A stretch of DNA of 64,000 nt from an uncultured Bacillota bacterium. GTDB lineage: Bacteria; Bacillota; Dehalobacteriia; UBA7702. A program made the position numbers and the translations under genes. Shown here one piece after another: positions 41,566 to 50,156 of the stretch. Positions within the stretch are counted from its first letter, which is position 1. Each line of letters opens with the position of its first letter. The stretch spans positions 124,001-188,000 of the forward strand of contig CAKUYE010000001.1 in assembly GCA_934702375.1 (NCBI GenBank). The letters are read 5' to 3'. The notes below the pieces were generated by a model. The model saw only the letters and a program-made list of their open reading frames with translations. It did no database searches and was not told the origin of the DNA.

Positions 41566-42799
41566 GCTCATTGCATTAACCTTTGACGATGGGCCCGGAC
41601 AATATACCAATGAACTGTTGGACGCTCTGGCAGAGCGCGATGTAAAAGCCACATTTTTCCTGGTAGGGAGCTGTGTCAAAAAATATCCGGATATCGTAAA
41701 ACGGGAATACGAGGAAGGCCACCAGCTAGCCAATCACTCCTGGGATCACGCAAAACTCACAACCTTGAGTCAAACAGCCCTCATGGAAGAACTCAACAAC
41801 ACCAATGATGCCATTAAAGCGGCCTGCGGCACCGATATCGGCCAAATTATGCTGCGCCCGCCCTACGGCAGCTTTAACAATTCAATTCGCGCCTGGGCTA
41901 ATACACCATTGATTCTCTGGTCCGTCGACCCTTTAGATTGGAAATACCGTAATGCAGATACGGTAAAAAATAATATTCTGAAAGAAGCCAAAGACGGCGC
42001 CATCATCCTCGTCCACGACATTCATGCAACCTCTGTACCGGGAGCTATTGCCGCCATTGATGAACTGCAAAAGCAGGGCTATACCTTTGTTACGGTCAGC
42101 GAGCTGTTCCGCCGTCGGGGGATCACCATGGAAAATGGAGTATCCTACACCAGTGCACCGGCCAACGGCATCGACCTTGGTCCTTTGGATCCCTACGATT
42201 ATAACGAAAGCAAATTACAGGAACACTGGGCCTACGAATACATCAATTACGTAAAAAAACACAATCTTATGGTAGGTATAAGCGATGCAAAATTTGGCCC
42301 CAATTACCCAATGACCAGGGCCATGCTGGCCACCGTACTTTACCGCCTCTCCGGAGAAAGCGGAAAAGGAATGAAATGCCCCTTTACCGATGTGGCAAAG
42401 GATCAATGGTATAGTGAAGCCATTGCTTGGGCTGCAGCAAACGGTATCGTTTCCGGCATAGGGAATCATCGATTTGCACCGGAAAGCTACGTCACTCGGG
42501 AACAGGCCGCAGTGATGATCACAAACTATATCTTCAATATCGGGATCCGTACTCACAAAGATAATCGCATCGCATTCACCGATGCAAAAGAAATCAGCCG
42601 TTGGGCTCAGGATGCCATCAATATTTTAGCAAACAAAGGTCTGATGACCGGTATGGGAGACGGTTCTTTCTCCCCCAAGGGAACAATGACAAGAGCCCAA
42701 ACCGCAACGATTTTAACCAAGATCCACCAGCTGCAGATTACATTGCCGGCATTATCTCTTCACTTCGCGCCGCTGGAAATCCGCGGCGTGAAAAAATGA
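41459..42799 (+). CDS. Polysaccharide deacetylase with three SLH domains (second copy)
   Basis: A 446-residue secreted protein. Signal peptide (MKKLHLMLLIGILIAVTVI...), NodB domain at about 35-225 (IALTFDDGPG, LANHSWDH, RPPYGS, LWSVDPLDW, ILVHDIHATS), then three SLH units at about 250-440 (HWAYEYINYVKKHNLMVG; YSEAIAWAAANGIVSG; RWAQDAINILANKGLMTG). It probably acts on wall glycan while anchored to the wall. Start ATG 41459 with GGAAAGGATA lies inside the end of the preceding gene. Confidence 0.88.
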   Translation: MKKLHLMLLIGILIAVTVITATTPLQAEETTTGTGKLIALTFDDGPGQYTNELLDALAERDVKATFFLVGSCVKKYPDIVKREYEEGHQLANHSWDHAKLTTLSQTALMEELNNTNDAIKAACGTDIGQIMLRPPYGSFNNSIRAWANTPLILWSVDPLDWKYRNADTVKNNILKEAKDGAIILVHDIHATSVPGAIAAIDELQKQGYTFVTVSELFRRRGITMENGVSYTSAPANGIDLGPLDPYDYNESKLQEHWAYEYINYVKKHNLMVGISDAKFGPNYPMTRAMLATVLYRLSGESGKGMKCPFTDVAKDQWYSEAIAWAAANGIVSGIGNHRFAPESYVTREQAAVMITNYIFNIGIRTHKDNRIAFTDAKEISRWAQDAINILANKGLMTGMGDGSFSPKGTMTRAQTATILTKIHQLQITLPALSLHFAPLEIRGVKK

Positions 42800-42810
42800 G
42801 GTGCGGCACA

Positions 42811-44139
42811 ATGAGAACCATTCATTTTCCGATTATACAAATTGCACTGCTATGTCTTCTTTATGTAACCTTATGGGTGGGATTTTCTTCCCCACTCAAA
42901 GCGGAAATCACAGAGAACAGCAAACTCATTGCCCTCACCTTTGATGACGGCCCCTCACCCTATACAGAGGATTTGTTAAATAAACTTGCCGAAAAACAGG
43001 TCAAAGCAACATTTTTTGTTAATGGATACCATTTGGATCCCTACGGCGCCGCAACAGAGCGAGCCGCTGCCGAAGGCCACCAAATTGCCAATCACACCTG
43101 GGATCACGCATCTTTCAACGATTTATCCATAGACGAGATCCATAATGAGATCGACCGGACCGCAGAGCTGTTGCTCCCGGTCACAGGGAATGAAGATATC
43201 ATGCTGCGGCCACCCTACGGAGACATTCCCGAGGAAGTCCTGCCGCAGCTGGAAGAAACCATCATAAAATGGTCCATGGATACATACGATTGGGCCATTA
43301 TGGATAGTGCGGACCTGACCAAGCGATTAACAACCCAGCCCAAAGACGGCGATATTATTCTGATGCACGATACCGTAGCCACAACACCTCAGGGGGTATA
43401 CGATGCCATTGATGCCCTCCGCGCCAAGGGTTATGAATTCGTCACCGTCAACGAGCTCTTTAAAGCCAAAGCTCTAACGCCGGAAAAACATGCGATCTAT
43501 AAAGGATTGAAAGCTGCAACCACAAAAGATCCGGGAAATTTACGTTCAAATTGCTACAGCTTTCCGGAAGAGAATCTGGACAAACATTGGGCAGCATCAA
43601 GCATTACAGAAGTAAAAGAAAAAGGCTGGCTCACCGGAGCCGGATTCAGCGAAAACAATAACGGAGACCCCATGTTTCTGCCGAATTACCCCATGACAAG
43701 AGCCATGTTCGTCACTGCTCTGTGGCGCATGGACGGAAGTGCAGAGACAGAATCTGCCGAAGTAACGACCTTCGCGGATATTAAAGAAAACCGCTGGTAT
43801 ACAAAAGCCGTTCATTGGGCGGCTTCCATGGGTATCATCTATGGAGACCGAGAAGGATGCTTTCATCCCCATGATATCATCACCAGAGAAGCCGCAGCCT
43901 TCATTCTTTGCAACTATGCCGGCTATGTGCCATCAAAACCCACCAAAGAGATTCTGACCTTTACCGATACCGCTGCCATCAGCGACTGGACACGAAATGC
44001 CGTGGCCGCCCTTACCGAACGAAACATCATCAAAGGCAGTACCGGCGCTTTTGGAACCTCTTTTGAAGCAAAAAAATATCTAACCAGAGCAGAAGGAGCA
44101 ACCCTTCTCTGCCAATATAAAAACGGAAAGGACAAGTAA
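42811..44139 (+). CDS. Polysaccharide deacetylase with SLH domains (third copy)
   Basis: A 442-residue secreted protein. Signal peptide (cleavage near PLKAEI), NodB domain (IALTFDDGPS, IANHTWDH, LRPPYGD, KWSMDTYDW, ILMHDTVATT) and three SLH-like repeats (HWAASSITEVKEKGWLTGAG; YTKAVHWAASMGIIYG; DWTRNAVAALTERNIIKG). ATG 42811 with GAGGTG is preferred; an ATG at 42796 overlapping the upstream stop is also possible. It is the most divergent of the three copies; the RPPYGS Ser is Asp here. Confidence 0.85.
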   Translation: MRTIHFPIIQIALLCLLYVTLWVGFSSPLKAEITENSKLIALTFDDGPSPYTEDLLNKLAEKQVKATFFVNGYHLDPYGAATERAAAEGHQIANHTWDHASFNDLSIDEIHNEIDRTAELLLPVTGNEDIMLRPPYGDIPEEVLPQLEETIIKWSMDTYDWAIMDSADLTKRLTTQPKDGDIILMHDTVATTPQGVYDAIDALRAKGYEFVTVNELFKAKALTPEKHAIYKGLKAATTKDPGNLRSNCYSFPEENLDKHWAASSITEVKEKGWLTGAGFSENNNGDPMFLPNYPMTRAMFVTALWRMDGSAETESAEVTTFADIKENRWYTKAVHWAASMGIIYGDREGCFHPHDIITREAAAFILCNYAGYVPSKPTKEILTFTDTAAISDWTRNAVAALTERNIIKGSTGAFGTSFEAKKYLTRAEGATLLCQYKNGKDK

Positions 44140-44145
44140 CAAGTC

Positions 44146-44949
44146 ATGACCGAGAAAGAAAAACAGCGCAGCGGTGAAGCAATCAACCGCCTGCTTATGG
44201 TAATGGAAAAGCTCCGCAGCGAAAACGGCTGCCCCTGGGATAAGGAGCAGGACCACAAAACACTGCGAAAATATCTTATCGAAGAATCCTACGAAGTCAT
44301 TGATGCCATCGACCGATGTGATGACGATGACTTAAAGGAGGAACTCGGAGACCTTCTATTGCAAGTGGTTTTCCATGCTCAATTGGGGAAAGAACGAGGG
44401 GTTTTTGCCTTTCCGGAGGTGGCAGATACCATCAGCGAAAAAATGGTGCGCCGCCACCCTCATGTTTTCGGAAATATCCACTGCGAAACTTCCGATGATG
44501 TCCTCGTAAACTGGGCTGCCATCAAGGAGGAAGAGAAAAAGAGCAAAGGCAAGGAAAGCCGCCGTTTGGATATTCCCCCCACCTTCCCGGCCCTTTACCG
44601 CGCCCAAAAGGTGCAAAAAAAAGCAGCCGAAGTCGGTTTTGATTGGGACAACGACGATGACATCAAAGCAAAAATCAGGGAAGAAACCGCAGAAGTGGAA
44701 GATGCCATTGCAAAAGGCAGCATTGAAAATATTAAAGATGAAATCGGTGATTTGCTTTTTGCCGTTGTCAACTGGAGCCGTTACCTTCATATCGACGCCG
44801 AAGAAGCTCTCCGGGAAAGCACCGAAAAATTCCGCCGCCGCTTTTACACCATGGAGGATGCCATTTCCGCCGAGGGCAAAGACCTCTCCGCCATGGAGCT
44901 GCCGGAAATGGACGCCTACTGGGATAAAATAAAAGCAAAAGAAAAATAA
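44146..44949 (+). CDS. mazG: MazG nucleoside triphosphate pyrophosphohydrolase
   Basis: A 267-residue protein with two MazG domains: the first EESYEVIDAIDRCDDDDLKEELGDLL, shown as EESYEV...EELGDLL, with the metal-binding EExxE/ExxD residues, the second EETAEVEDAIAKG and DEIGDLLFAVVNW. It cleaves aberrant NTPs to NMP and pyrophosphate. Order mazG-HU-rqcP is conserved in Bacillota (B. subtilis yabN-yabO region), which helps to place the window. Cytosolic. Confidence 0.92.
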   Translation: MTEKEKQRSGEAINRLLMVMEKLRSENGCPWDKEQDHKTLRKYLIEESYEVIDAIDRCDDDDLKEELGDLLLQVVFHAQLGKERGVFAFPEVADTISEKMVRRHPHVFGNIHCETSDDVLVNWAAIKEEEKKSKGKESRRLDIPPTFPALYRAQKVQKKAAEVGFDWDNDDDIKAKIREETAEVEDAIAKGSIENIKDEIGDLLFAVVNWSRYLHIDAEEALRESTEKFRRRFYTMEDAISAEGKDLSAMELPEMDAYWDKIKAKEK

Positions 44950-45006
44950 GCATAAAAACAACACCTTTGGGCAAACTGAGAATAAACATTTTCGGGAGGT
45001 CCCAAT

Positions 45007-45279
45007 ATGACAAAAAATGAAATTATTGCCGCCGTGGCAGAACACAGCGGCATCTCAAAAAAAGATACGGAAACCGTGATTGAAGCTTTAGGTGAAACCA
45101 TGAAAGAAGCCTTAGCCAAAGGGGAAGAAATCCGCTTTATCGGCTTTGGCACCTTTGAGGTGCGAGACCGTGCGCCGCGCACCGGCCGCAACCCCCAAAC
45201 CGGAGAGAAAATCATCATTCCGGCAACAAAGATCCCGGTGTTCCGTTGCGGCAAGCTTTTAAAAAGTGCCGTAAATTAA
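45007..45279 (+). CDS. hup: HU-family histone-like DNA-binding protein
   Basis: A 90-residue protein with MTKNEIIAAVAEHSGISK, IRFIGFGTFEVRDRAPRTGR and NPQTGEKIIIPATKIPVFR, which make the beta arms gripping the DNA minor groove. It has the full length of HU and all core residues. Expected to be abundant; GGGAGGT ribosome binding site. Confidence 0.95.
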   Translation: MTKNEIIAAVAEHSGISKKDTETVIEALGETMKEALAKGEEIRFIGFGTFEVRDRAPRTGRNPQTGEKIIIPATKIPVFRCGKLLKSAVN

Positions 45280-45300
45280 AAGAAAAAGGAACGATAGAAA

Positions 45301-45582
45301 ATGCGATTGGATAAGTACTTAAAAGTAAGCCGTGTGATCAAACGCCGCACCGTAGCGAAGGAAATCTGCGAAGCCGGCCGAATTCAGGTCAATGGTCACA
45401 CGGCAAAAGCCGGCCACGAGGTCAAACCCGGCGATATTCTGGATATCGCCATGGGCAGCCGCCGTTTGAAAGTCAGAATTGTAGAGATCAAAGAAACCGT
45501 CCGCGCCAACGAAGCAGATAAGCTCTACGAAGTACTGGAAGACAAAAAAGCACCCAAAGAAGCCCCGGAAGACCTGCTGTAA
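45301..45582 (+). CDS. rqcP: S4-domain ribosome quality-control protein RqcP
   Basis: A 93-residue S4 RNA-binding protein (MRLDKYLKVSRVIKRRTVAK...AGRIQVNGHTAKAGHEVKPGD) with an acidic tail. RqcP (YlmH-like/YabO) stabilises peptidyl-tRNA during C-terminal alanine tailing on stalled 50S subunits with RqcH. Directly after HU, as in many Bacillota. The usual yabP-yabQ-divIC genes do not follow here. Confidence 0.9.
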   Translation: MRLDKYLKVSRVIKRRTVAKEICEAGRIQVNGHTAKAGHEVKPGDILDIAMGSRRLKVRIVEIKETVRANEADKLYEVLEDKKAPKEAPEDLL

Positions 45583-45587
45583 AACAT

Positions 45588-45619
45588 GAACCCACATTCC
45601 GAATGGAATGTGGGTTCTT
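45588..45619 (+). terminator. Terminator after rqcP
   Basis: 13-bp perfect stem GAACCCACATTCC (45588-45600) / GGAATGTGGGTTC (45605-45617); the T tract is short. Confidence 0.7.
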
Positions 45620-45687
45620 AGCGCAAAACACAATATTCCTATTTTGCGATATCTAAAAAACAGCAAATCTGCACCAAAAGGCTCCCC

Positions 45688-45716
45688 TTGACATCTTCGA
45701 CAAAAAACGCTATAAT
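45688..45716 (+). promoter_or_regulatory. Promoter of the T-box-iorA-iorB-paaK operon
   Basis: TTGACA (45688-45693), 17-bp spacer, TATAAT (45711-45716). Confidence 0.85.
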
Positions 45717-45722
45717 ATTTGG

Positions 45723-46018
45723 TATACATATAAAAAACATTCCTTAAAAACCTTTGATGCGGAAAAATCCGTGTGTAAAGTACTCCCAGCGACAGAAGGA
45801 CGGTGCGAGCTTCTGAGATCACTGCACGGGCTATGGGCCGCAGAGGGCCGGATGAACCGGAACAGCATTTTTTACATGTTCCTCAGTATCCCCGGACGCA
45901 AGCCAGCGTTACTGGGCAGCGATGTGATGGCATCGTGTATTGAGTGAGTCGATTTTCGACTAACCAAGGTGGTACCGCAGAATGTTACTCTGTCCTTGCA
46001 TGGCAAGGGCAGTTTTTT
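45723..46018 (+). ncRNA. T-box riboswitch upstream of iorA
   Basis: A leader of about 296 nt between promoter and iorA. The T-box sequence AAGGTGGTACCGC (45966-45978) lies just before a terminator with stem CTGTCCTTGC/GCAAGGGCAG (45990-45999 with 46003-46012) and six T. Stem I shows a CAGAAG/CTTCTG apical helix with a GGTGCGAG loop. The specifier codon could not be assigned with confidence, so the tRNA sensed is unresolved. Uncharged tRNA would prevent termination. Confidence 0.9.
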
Positions 46019-46034
46019 ATTTCAGGAGGTTTCT

Positions 46035-47804
46035 ATGAAAGAGTTATTAATGGGAAACGAAGCCGTTGCCCTCGGCGCTATCGCCGCAGGGGTACGCAGT
46101 GTTTCAGGATATCCCGGCACTCCCTCTACGGAAGTACTGGAAACCATTGCCAAAAGAAATCCCGGGCACATCCATGTAGAGTGGTCCGTGAATGAAAAAT
46201 CGGGTTTGGAAATAGCTGCCGGGGCAGCCTATGCCGGAGCCCGCAGTCTTGTTACCATGAAGCAGGTGGGCTTAAATGTTGCATCGGATCCCTTAATGTG
46301 CGTCAACTACATCGGCGTTAAAGGCGGCATGGTCATCTACGTTGCCGACGATCCCGGCCCCATTTCCTCCCAAACGGAACAGGATACCCGCCATTTCGGC
46401 AAATATGCCCGAATTCCGGTTTTCGATTGTTCCTCTCCGGAAGAAGCCTTTCTTATGGTCCAGGATGCCTTTGATTTTTCCGAAAGTCACGGTACACCGG
46501 TGATTTTGCGATCTACTACCAGAGTATGTCACTCCTGCGCCGCCATCAACGTTCCGGAAACGACAACACCTCCGGATATATCCGGCTTTGAAAAAGACTC
46601 TCGTTGGGTCATCTTCCCCCGACTTTCCTACAACAGCAAAAAACGGCTTTTTGCCGCAGAACCAAAACTATCCGCAGAATTCTCTGCCTATGATAAAAAT
46701 GAGATCATCGGCAGCGGGAAAAAAGGGATTGCTTGCGGCGGCGTCAGCTATGCCTATGTGATGGACGCCATTGCCGGCCAAAGGAATGACTACACCGTTT
46801 TAAAAATCGCCACACCTTATCCCTTCCCCACCGAAAAGGCAAAGGAATTCCTGGCGATGGTGGAAGATGTCACCGTTTTTGAAGAGCTGGATCCGGTCAT
46901 TGAAGATGCCCTGCACGTCATTGACGGCAAAAAGAAAATTCACGGTAAAAGAGACGGCAGCGTAGCCGAAGCCGGCGAGCTTTCCGCCATGAGCGTCCGC
47001 AAGGTAATGGGATTGGAAAAGACCGCCAATACCATCGACGTTGCAGATGCTCCTTCCCTGCCGGTACGTCCGCCGGTGCTTTGCGCCGGATGCCCCCACC
47101 GTGCCTCTTTCTATGCGGTAAAACAGGCCATGAAGGGCCAAAAAGCCATTTTCTGCGGAGATATCGGCTGCTATACTCTGGGAAATGCCGCACCGTTGGA
47201 TATGGTAGATACCTGCCTGTGCATGGGAGCAGGGATCACCGTAGCTCAAGGGCTTCATCATGTCGATAAATCAACGGTAAACTTTGGCTTTGTGGGAGAC
47301 TCCACCTTCTTTGCCTCGGGCATCACCGGGGTAATCAACGCCGTTTACAATAAAGCAGATATGGTATTGATCGTACTGGACAACCATACCACAGCCATGA
47401 CCGGCCATCAGCCCCACCCGGGCTTGGGCATCACCGTAATGAACGAACCCACCGATGCCATTGATATCGGCGGGATCTTAAAAGCCTGCGGTGTTTCCTC
47501 CCTTCGGGAGGTCGATCCCTTCGATCAGGAAGCCGCCATCGACGCAGTAAAGGCAGCAGCCCAAGAAAGCGGTGTTCGTGCCATTATTTTCCGTTCCCCC
47601 TGCATTGCGCTGGAGCGAAGCAAGAATACCCTGTCCATTGATACGAAAAAGTGCATCGGCTGTTTCAAATGCATCAAACAGCTGGGCTGCCCGGCATTGA
47701 GCAAATCCGGAGACAAAGCCGTAATTGACAAGAAGCTTTGCACCGGCTGCGGTCTTTGCGCCACAGTCTGCCCCAAGGATTGCATGGAAAAGGAGGATAA
47801 ATAA
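46035..47804 (+). CDS. iorA: Indolepyruvate:ferredoxin oxidoreductase, alpha subunit
   Basis: A 589-residue protein. N-terminal domain GNEAVALGAIAAGVRSVSGY, then PGTPSTE; TPP-binding segment CAGCPHRASFYAVKQ...GDIGCYTLG and GDSTFFASG...NHTTAMTGHQPHPG; C-terminal 2[4Fe-4S] domain with CIGCFKCIKQLGCP and CTGCGLCATVCPKDC. It oxidatively decarboxylates arylpyruvates from Trp, Phe or Tyr to aryl-acetyl-CoA, reducing ferredoxin. ATG 46035 follows CAGGAGGT, shortly after the T-box terminator. Confidence 0.95.
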   Translation: MKELLMGNEAVALGAIAAGVRSVSGYPGTPSTEVLETIAKRNPGHIHVEWSVNEKSGLEIAAGAAYAGARSLVTMKQVGLNVASDPLMCVNYIGVKGGMVIYVADDPGPISSQTEQDTRHFGKYARIPVFDCSSPEEAFLMVQDAFDFSESHGTPVILRSTTRVCHSCAAINVPETTTPPDISGFEKDSRWVIFPRLSYNSKKRLFAAEPKLSAEFSAYDKNEIIGSGKKGIACGGVSYAYVMDAIAGQRNDYTVLKIATPYPFPTEKAKEFLAMVEDVTVFEELDPVIEDALHVIDGKKKIHGKRDGSVAEAGELSAMSVRKVMGLEKTANTIDVADAPSLPVRPPVLCAGCPHRASFYAVKQAMKGQKAIFCGDIGCYTLGNAAPLDMVDTCLCMGAGITVAQGLHHVDKSTVNFGFVGDSTFFASGITGVINAVYNKADMVLIVLDNHTTAMTGHQPHPGLGITVMNEPTDAIDIGGILKACGVSSLREVDPFDQEAAIDAVKAAAQESGVRAIIFRSPCIALERSKNTLSIDTKKCIGCFKCIKQLGCPALSKSGDKAVIDKKLCTGCGLCATVCPKDCMEKEDK

Positions 47805-47805
47805 A

Positions 47806-48411
47806 ATGGAAAAGATAGACACCATGAAAAGCTGTCTTTTATGCGGCGTAGGCGGTCAAGGGACCGTACTGGCCTCCCGCATCATTGCCTCCGCCGCCAT
47901 GAATAAGGGACTCTTTGCCCGCACTGCCGAAACCATCGGCATGGCACAACGGGGCGGCTCAGTGGTGAGTCATGTCCGTATCGGAGAGGAAGTCCCCTCG
48001 CCGCTGATTCCCTTCGGGAATGCGGATATCATCATTGGCTTTGAACCCGGCGAGGTACTGCGAAACATTGCTTATTTGAAAAAGGGCGGAACCGTGATCC
48101 TCTCGGCAGAGGAGGTACAACCCATCACTGCCGCTCTGGCAAAAACCGAATACCACGGCAAAGAGATTATCGACTATTTGAAAAAGAAAGTCGATAAGGT
48201 AATCGTTCTCGATACCGATGAAATCATTGCCGCCTGCGGCTCTCCCAAGGTCATCAATGTGGCATTGCTTGGCGCTATGGCCCAAAGCGGTATGATGAAT
48301 TTAAGCTATGAAGATGTTTTGACCGCAGTAAAGGAAAAGGTAAAACCACAATTTTATGAAATTAACGAGAAGGCATTGTCCTTAGGGGCAAAAGCCTTTA
48401 CGAAGGAGTAA
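47806..48411 (+). CDS. iorB: Indolepyruvate:ferredoxin oxidoreductase, beta subunit
   Basis: A 201-residue gamma-type subunit with CGVGGQGTVLASRIIASAAM and ETIGMAQRGGSVVSHVRIG, the standard IorB motifs, homologous to KorC. ATG 47806 follows AAGGAGG, 1 nt after the iorA stop. Forms the heterodimeric enzyme with IorA. Confidence 0.93.
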   Translation: MEKIDTMKSCLLCGVGGQGTVLASRIIASAAMNKGLFARTAETIGMAQRGGSVVSHVRIGEEVPSPLIPFGNADIIIGFEPGEVLRNIAYLKKGGTVILSAEEVQPITAALAKTEYHGKEIIDYLKKKVDKVIVLDTDEIIAACGSPKVINVALLGAMAQSGMMNLSYEDVLTAVKEKVKPQFYEINEKALSLGAKAFTKE

Positions 48412-48415
48412 ACCA

Positions 48416-49657
48416 ATGAAAATGAATCAGGAAACCCTGGATAAGATCAAAATCCAGCTGAAACGGGTAAAATCCGCCGATCACTTTTACAGTAAACGAC
48501 TGGAGAATATCGATATCGCAGGCATCAACAGCAAAGAAGACTTTGAAACGCTGCCCTTTTCCGAAAAGGCAGACCTCCGCAGCGCCTATCCCCTGGGGCT
48601 TAGCGTTGTTCCCGAGGAAGAAATTGTGCGCATCCATTCCTCCAGCGGAACCACCGGCACCCCGGTAATCATCCCCTATACCCAAAAGGATGTTGATGAC
48701 TGGGCAATCCTTTTTAAGCGCTGCTATGAGATTGCAGGCATCACCAAACAGGATCGCATCCAAATCACCCCGGGCTACGGTCTGTGGACTGCCGGCATCG
48801 GCTTTCAGCTGGGAGCCGAACGTCTTGGCGCCATGACCATCCCCATGGGCCCCGGCAATACCGAAAAACAGCTGAAATTCATGGAAGATATGAAATCCAC
48901 CATCCTTTGCTCCACCTCTTCTTATGCCCTGCTTTTGGCCGAAGAAATTGAAAAACGGGGCATCAAGGATAAGATCCATTTGAAAAAAGGCGTCATCGGC
49001 TCTGAACGCTGGGGCGAAAAAATGCGTGCTCGCATTGCCAATGAGCTTGGAGTGGAGCTTTACGATATTTACGGTTTAACGGAAATTTACGGCCCCGGTA
49101 TCGGTATCAACTGCGAACACAATACCGGAATGCACTATTTCGACGATTACCTCTACTTTGAAATCATTGATCCCAAAACCGGGAAAAATCTCCCCGACGG
49201 CGAACTTGGAGAACTGGTGATCACCACCTTGGAAAAGGAAGGCGCTCCTCTGATCCGCTTCCGCACCCACGACCTTACCCGGATCATCCCCGAGGATCAT
49301 CCCTGCCCCTGCGGCCGCAGGTATCCGCGCATCGACGTTATCCTCGGCCGCACCGATGATATGATCAAGGTCAAAGGCTGCAACATCTTCCCGGCTCAAA
49401 TCGAGGAAATTTTAAAGGCTATCCCCGGCACCTCCAGCGAATATCAGGTATTTCTTGACCATGAGGACGGTCGCGACCGTATGACGGTATTTGTAGAGAC
49501 CGAGCTGGAAGGCGATGCCCGAAATCCTCTGGAAGCCGCCATGAAGGAGCTTTTTAAATCCCGCCTCAATGTTACGATACTGCCCAAGGCGGTGGCCATC
49601 GGCGAGCTGCCCCGGAGCGAAAAGAAATCCAACCGCGTTTTCGACTACCGCTATTAA
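48416..49657 (+). CDS. paaK: Phenylacetate-CoA ligase family protein
   Basis: A 413-residue AMP-forming ligase: HSSSGTTGTPVIIPYTQKD (phosphate-binding loop), YDIYGLTEIYGPGIG, RFRTHDLTRIIPEDHPC-type region with CPCGRR, and RTDDMIKVKGCNIFP. Slightly shorter than canonical PaaK (about 430). In iorAB-paaK operons of fermenters it can run in reverse, turning aryl-acetyl-CoA into arylacetate plus ATP (or activates phenylacetate). It begins 4 bp after iorB. Confidence 0.92.
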   Translation: MKMNQETLDKIKIQLKRVKSADHFYSKRLENIDIAGINSKEDFETLPFSEKADLRSAYPLGLSVVPEEEIVRIHSSSGTTGTPVIIPYTQKDVDDWAILFKRCYEIAGITKQDRIQITPGYGLWTAGIGFQLGAERLGAMTIPMGPGNTEKQLKFMEDMKSTILCSTSSYALLLAEEIEKRGIKDKIHLKKGVIGSERWGEKMRARIANELGVELYDIYGLTEIYGPGIGINCEHNTGMHYFDDYLYFEIIDPKTGKNLPDGELGELVITTLEKEGAPLIRFRTHDLTRIIPEDHPCPCGRRYPRIDVILGRTDDMIKVKGCNIFPAQIEEILKAIPGTSSEYQVFLDHEDGRDRMTVFVETELEGDARNPLEAAMKELFKSRLNVTILPKAVAIGELPRSEKKSNRVFDYRY

Positions 49658-49661
49658 ACAA

Positions 49662-49717
49662 AAAAACTCCCTACACCGGGAAATTGCAAAAGCAAAACCC
49701 GGCGTAGGGAGTTTTTT
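49662..49717 (+). terminator. Terminator of the ior operon
   Basis: Long stem (49662-49680 with 49698-49716, one mismatch) ending in six T. Confidence 0.92.
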
Positions 49718-49750
49718 GACGGAAGGATTTAAGAAAAATCCGGAATATTA

Positions 49751-49987
49751 GCCTGCGTTAGCAGGCACCATGGCTTCTGCTCGAGGAGAAGCTCGCGGCG
49801 TAGCCGACTGATGAGGTGACGTGATGGGGAATACTAACTTTCATGCAGATCGTAACTGCGACGCAGAGCATATCTTTCAAAGATAAGTTCTGCGCCGCAG
49901 CTTCTTTTAACATATTATTTTTTCTTCACCGTCGCGCCACCTCATCCACCGCAAGCGGTCCCCCTTCCCCTCAAAGGGGAAGGCATT
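49751..49987. repeat. MITE-like element with nested hairpins
   Basis: 237 bp between the ior terminator and repeat copy B. Left end: GCCTGC-GTTA-GCAGGC (49751-49766), GCTTCT/AGAAGC and CGGC/GCCG hairpins. Centre: long hairpin 49856-49900 (CTGCG, CGCAGA, TATCTTT arms). Right end: CCTTCCCC/GGGGAAGG (49963-49983). The ends GATGAGGTG and CCACCTCATC are inverted. Ends of this type (GAGGAGAAGC...GATGAGGTG) occur as dispersed repeats in Clostridia. No transposase reading frame. Confidence 0.6.
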
Positions 49988-50005
49988 TTGCCCGGCATCA
50001 ACCGG

Positions 50006-50156
50006 AAAGGGTGCGATAAACGGCTTAGGGCGGGTAAAAGCCCCGGGGCGCAGTTGACCGGTATACATAGGCGTATCCGGTCAGCTGCGGTTCGGGGATT
50101 TTGCCCGGCATCAGCCGTTTAGCGTGCCCGACTAGCGCGCCCGACTAGCGTGCCCG
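50006..50156. repeat. Structured repeat, copy B, with tandem end units
   Basis: Same fold as copy A (16324-16449): GGGTGCG/CGTGCCC, AAACGGCT (50018-50025) / AGCCGTTT (50113-50120), inner GACCGGTATAC/GTATCCGGTC (50056-50066 with 50073-50082). The right end is followed by two more copies of the ACTAGCGYGCCCG unit (50131-50156), the outermost holding the stop and last codons of the SLH gene. Confidence 0.75.

Noticed and set aside
45319..45822. Minus-strand frame of 167 codons over rqcP and its terminator
   Set aside because: Antisense to a clear S4-domain gene and to promoter and leader elements.
45723..45965. Assignment of the T-box to a particular amino acid
   Set aside because: Several alternative stem I foldings give different specifier codons (for example ATC or TAT); no reading fitted the usual GAA-codon-A pattern with AGTA opposite, so none is claimed.
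49751..49987. CRISPR-like or insertion-sequence interpretation of the hairpin-rich region
   Set aside because: No repeated spacer spacing and no transposase frame; palindromes nested as in a MITE.
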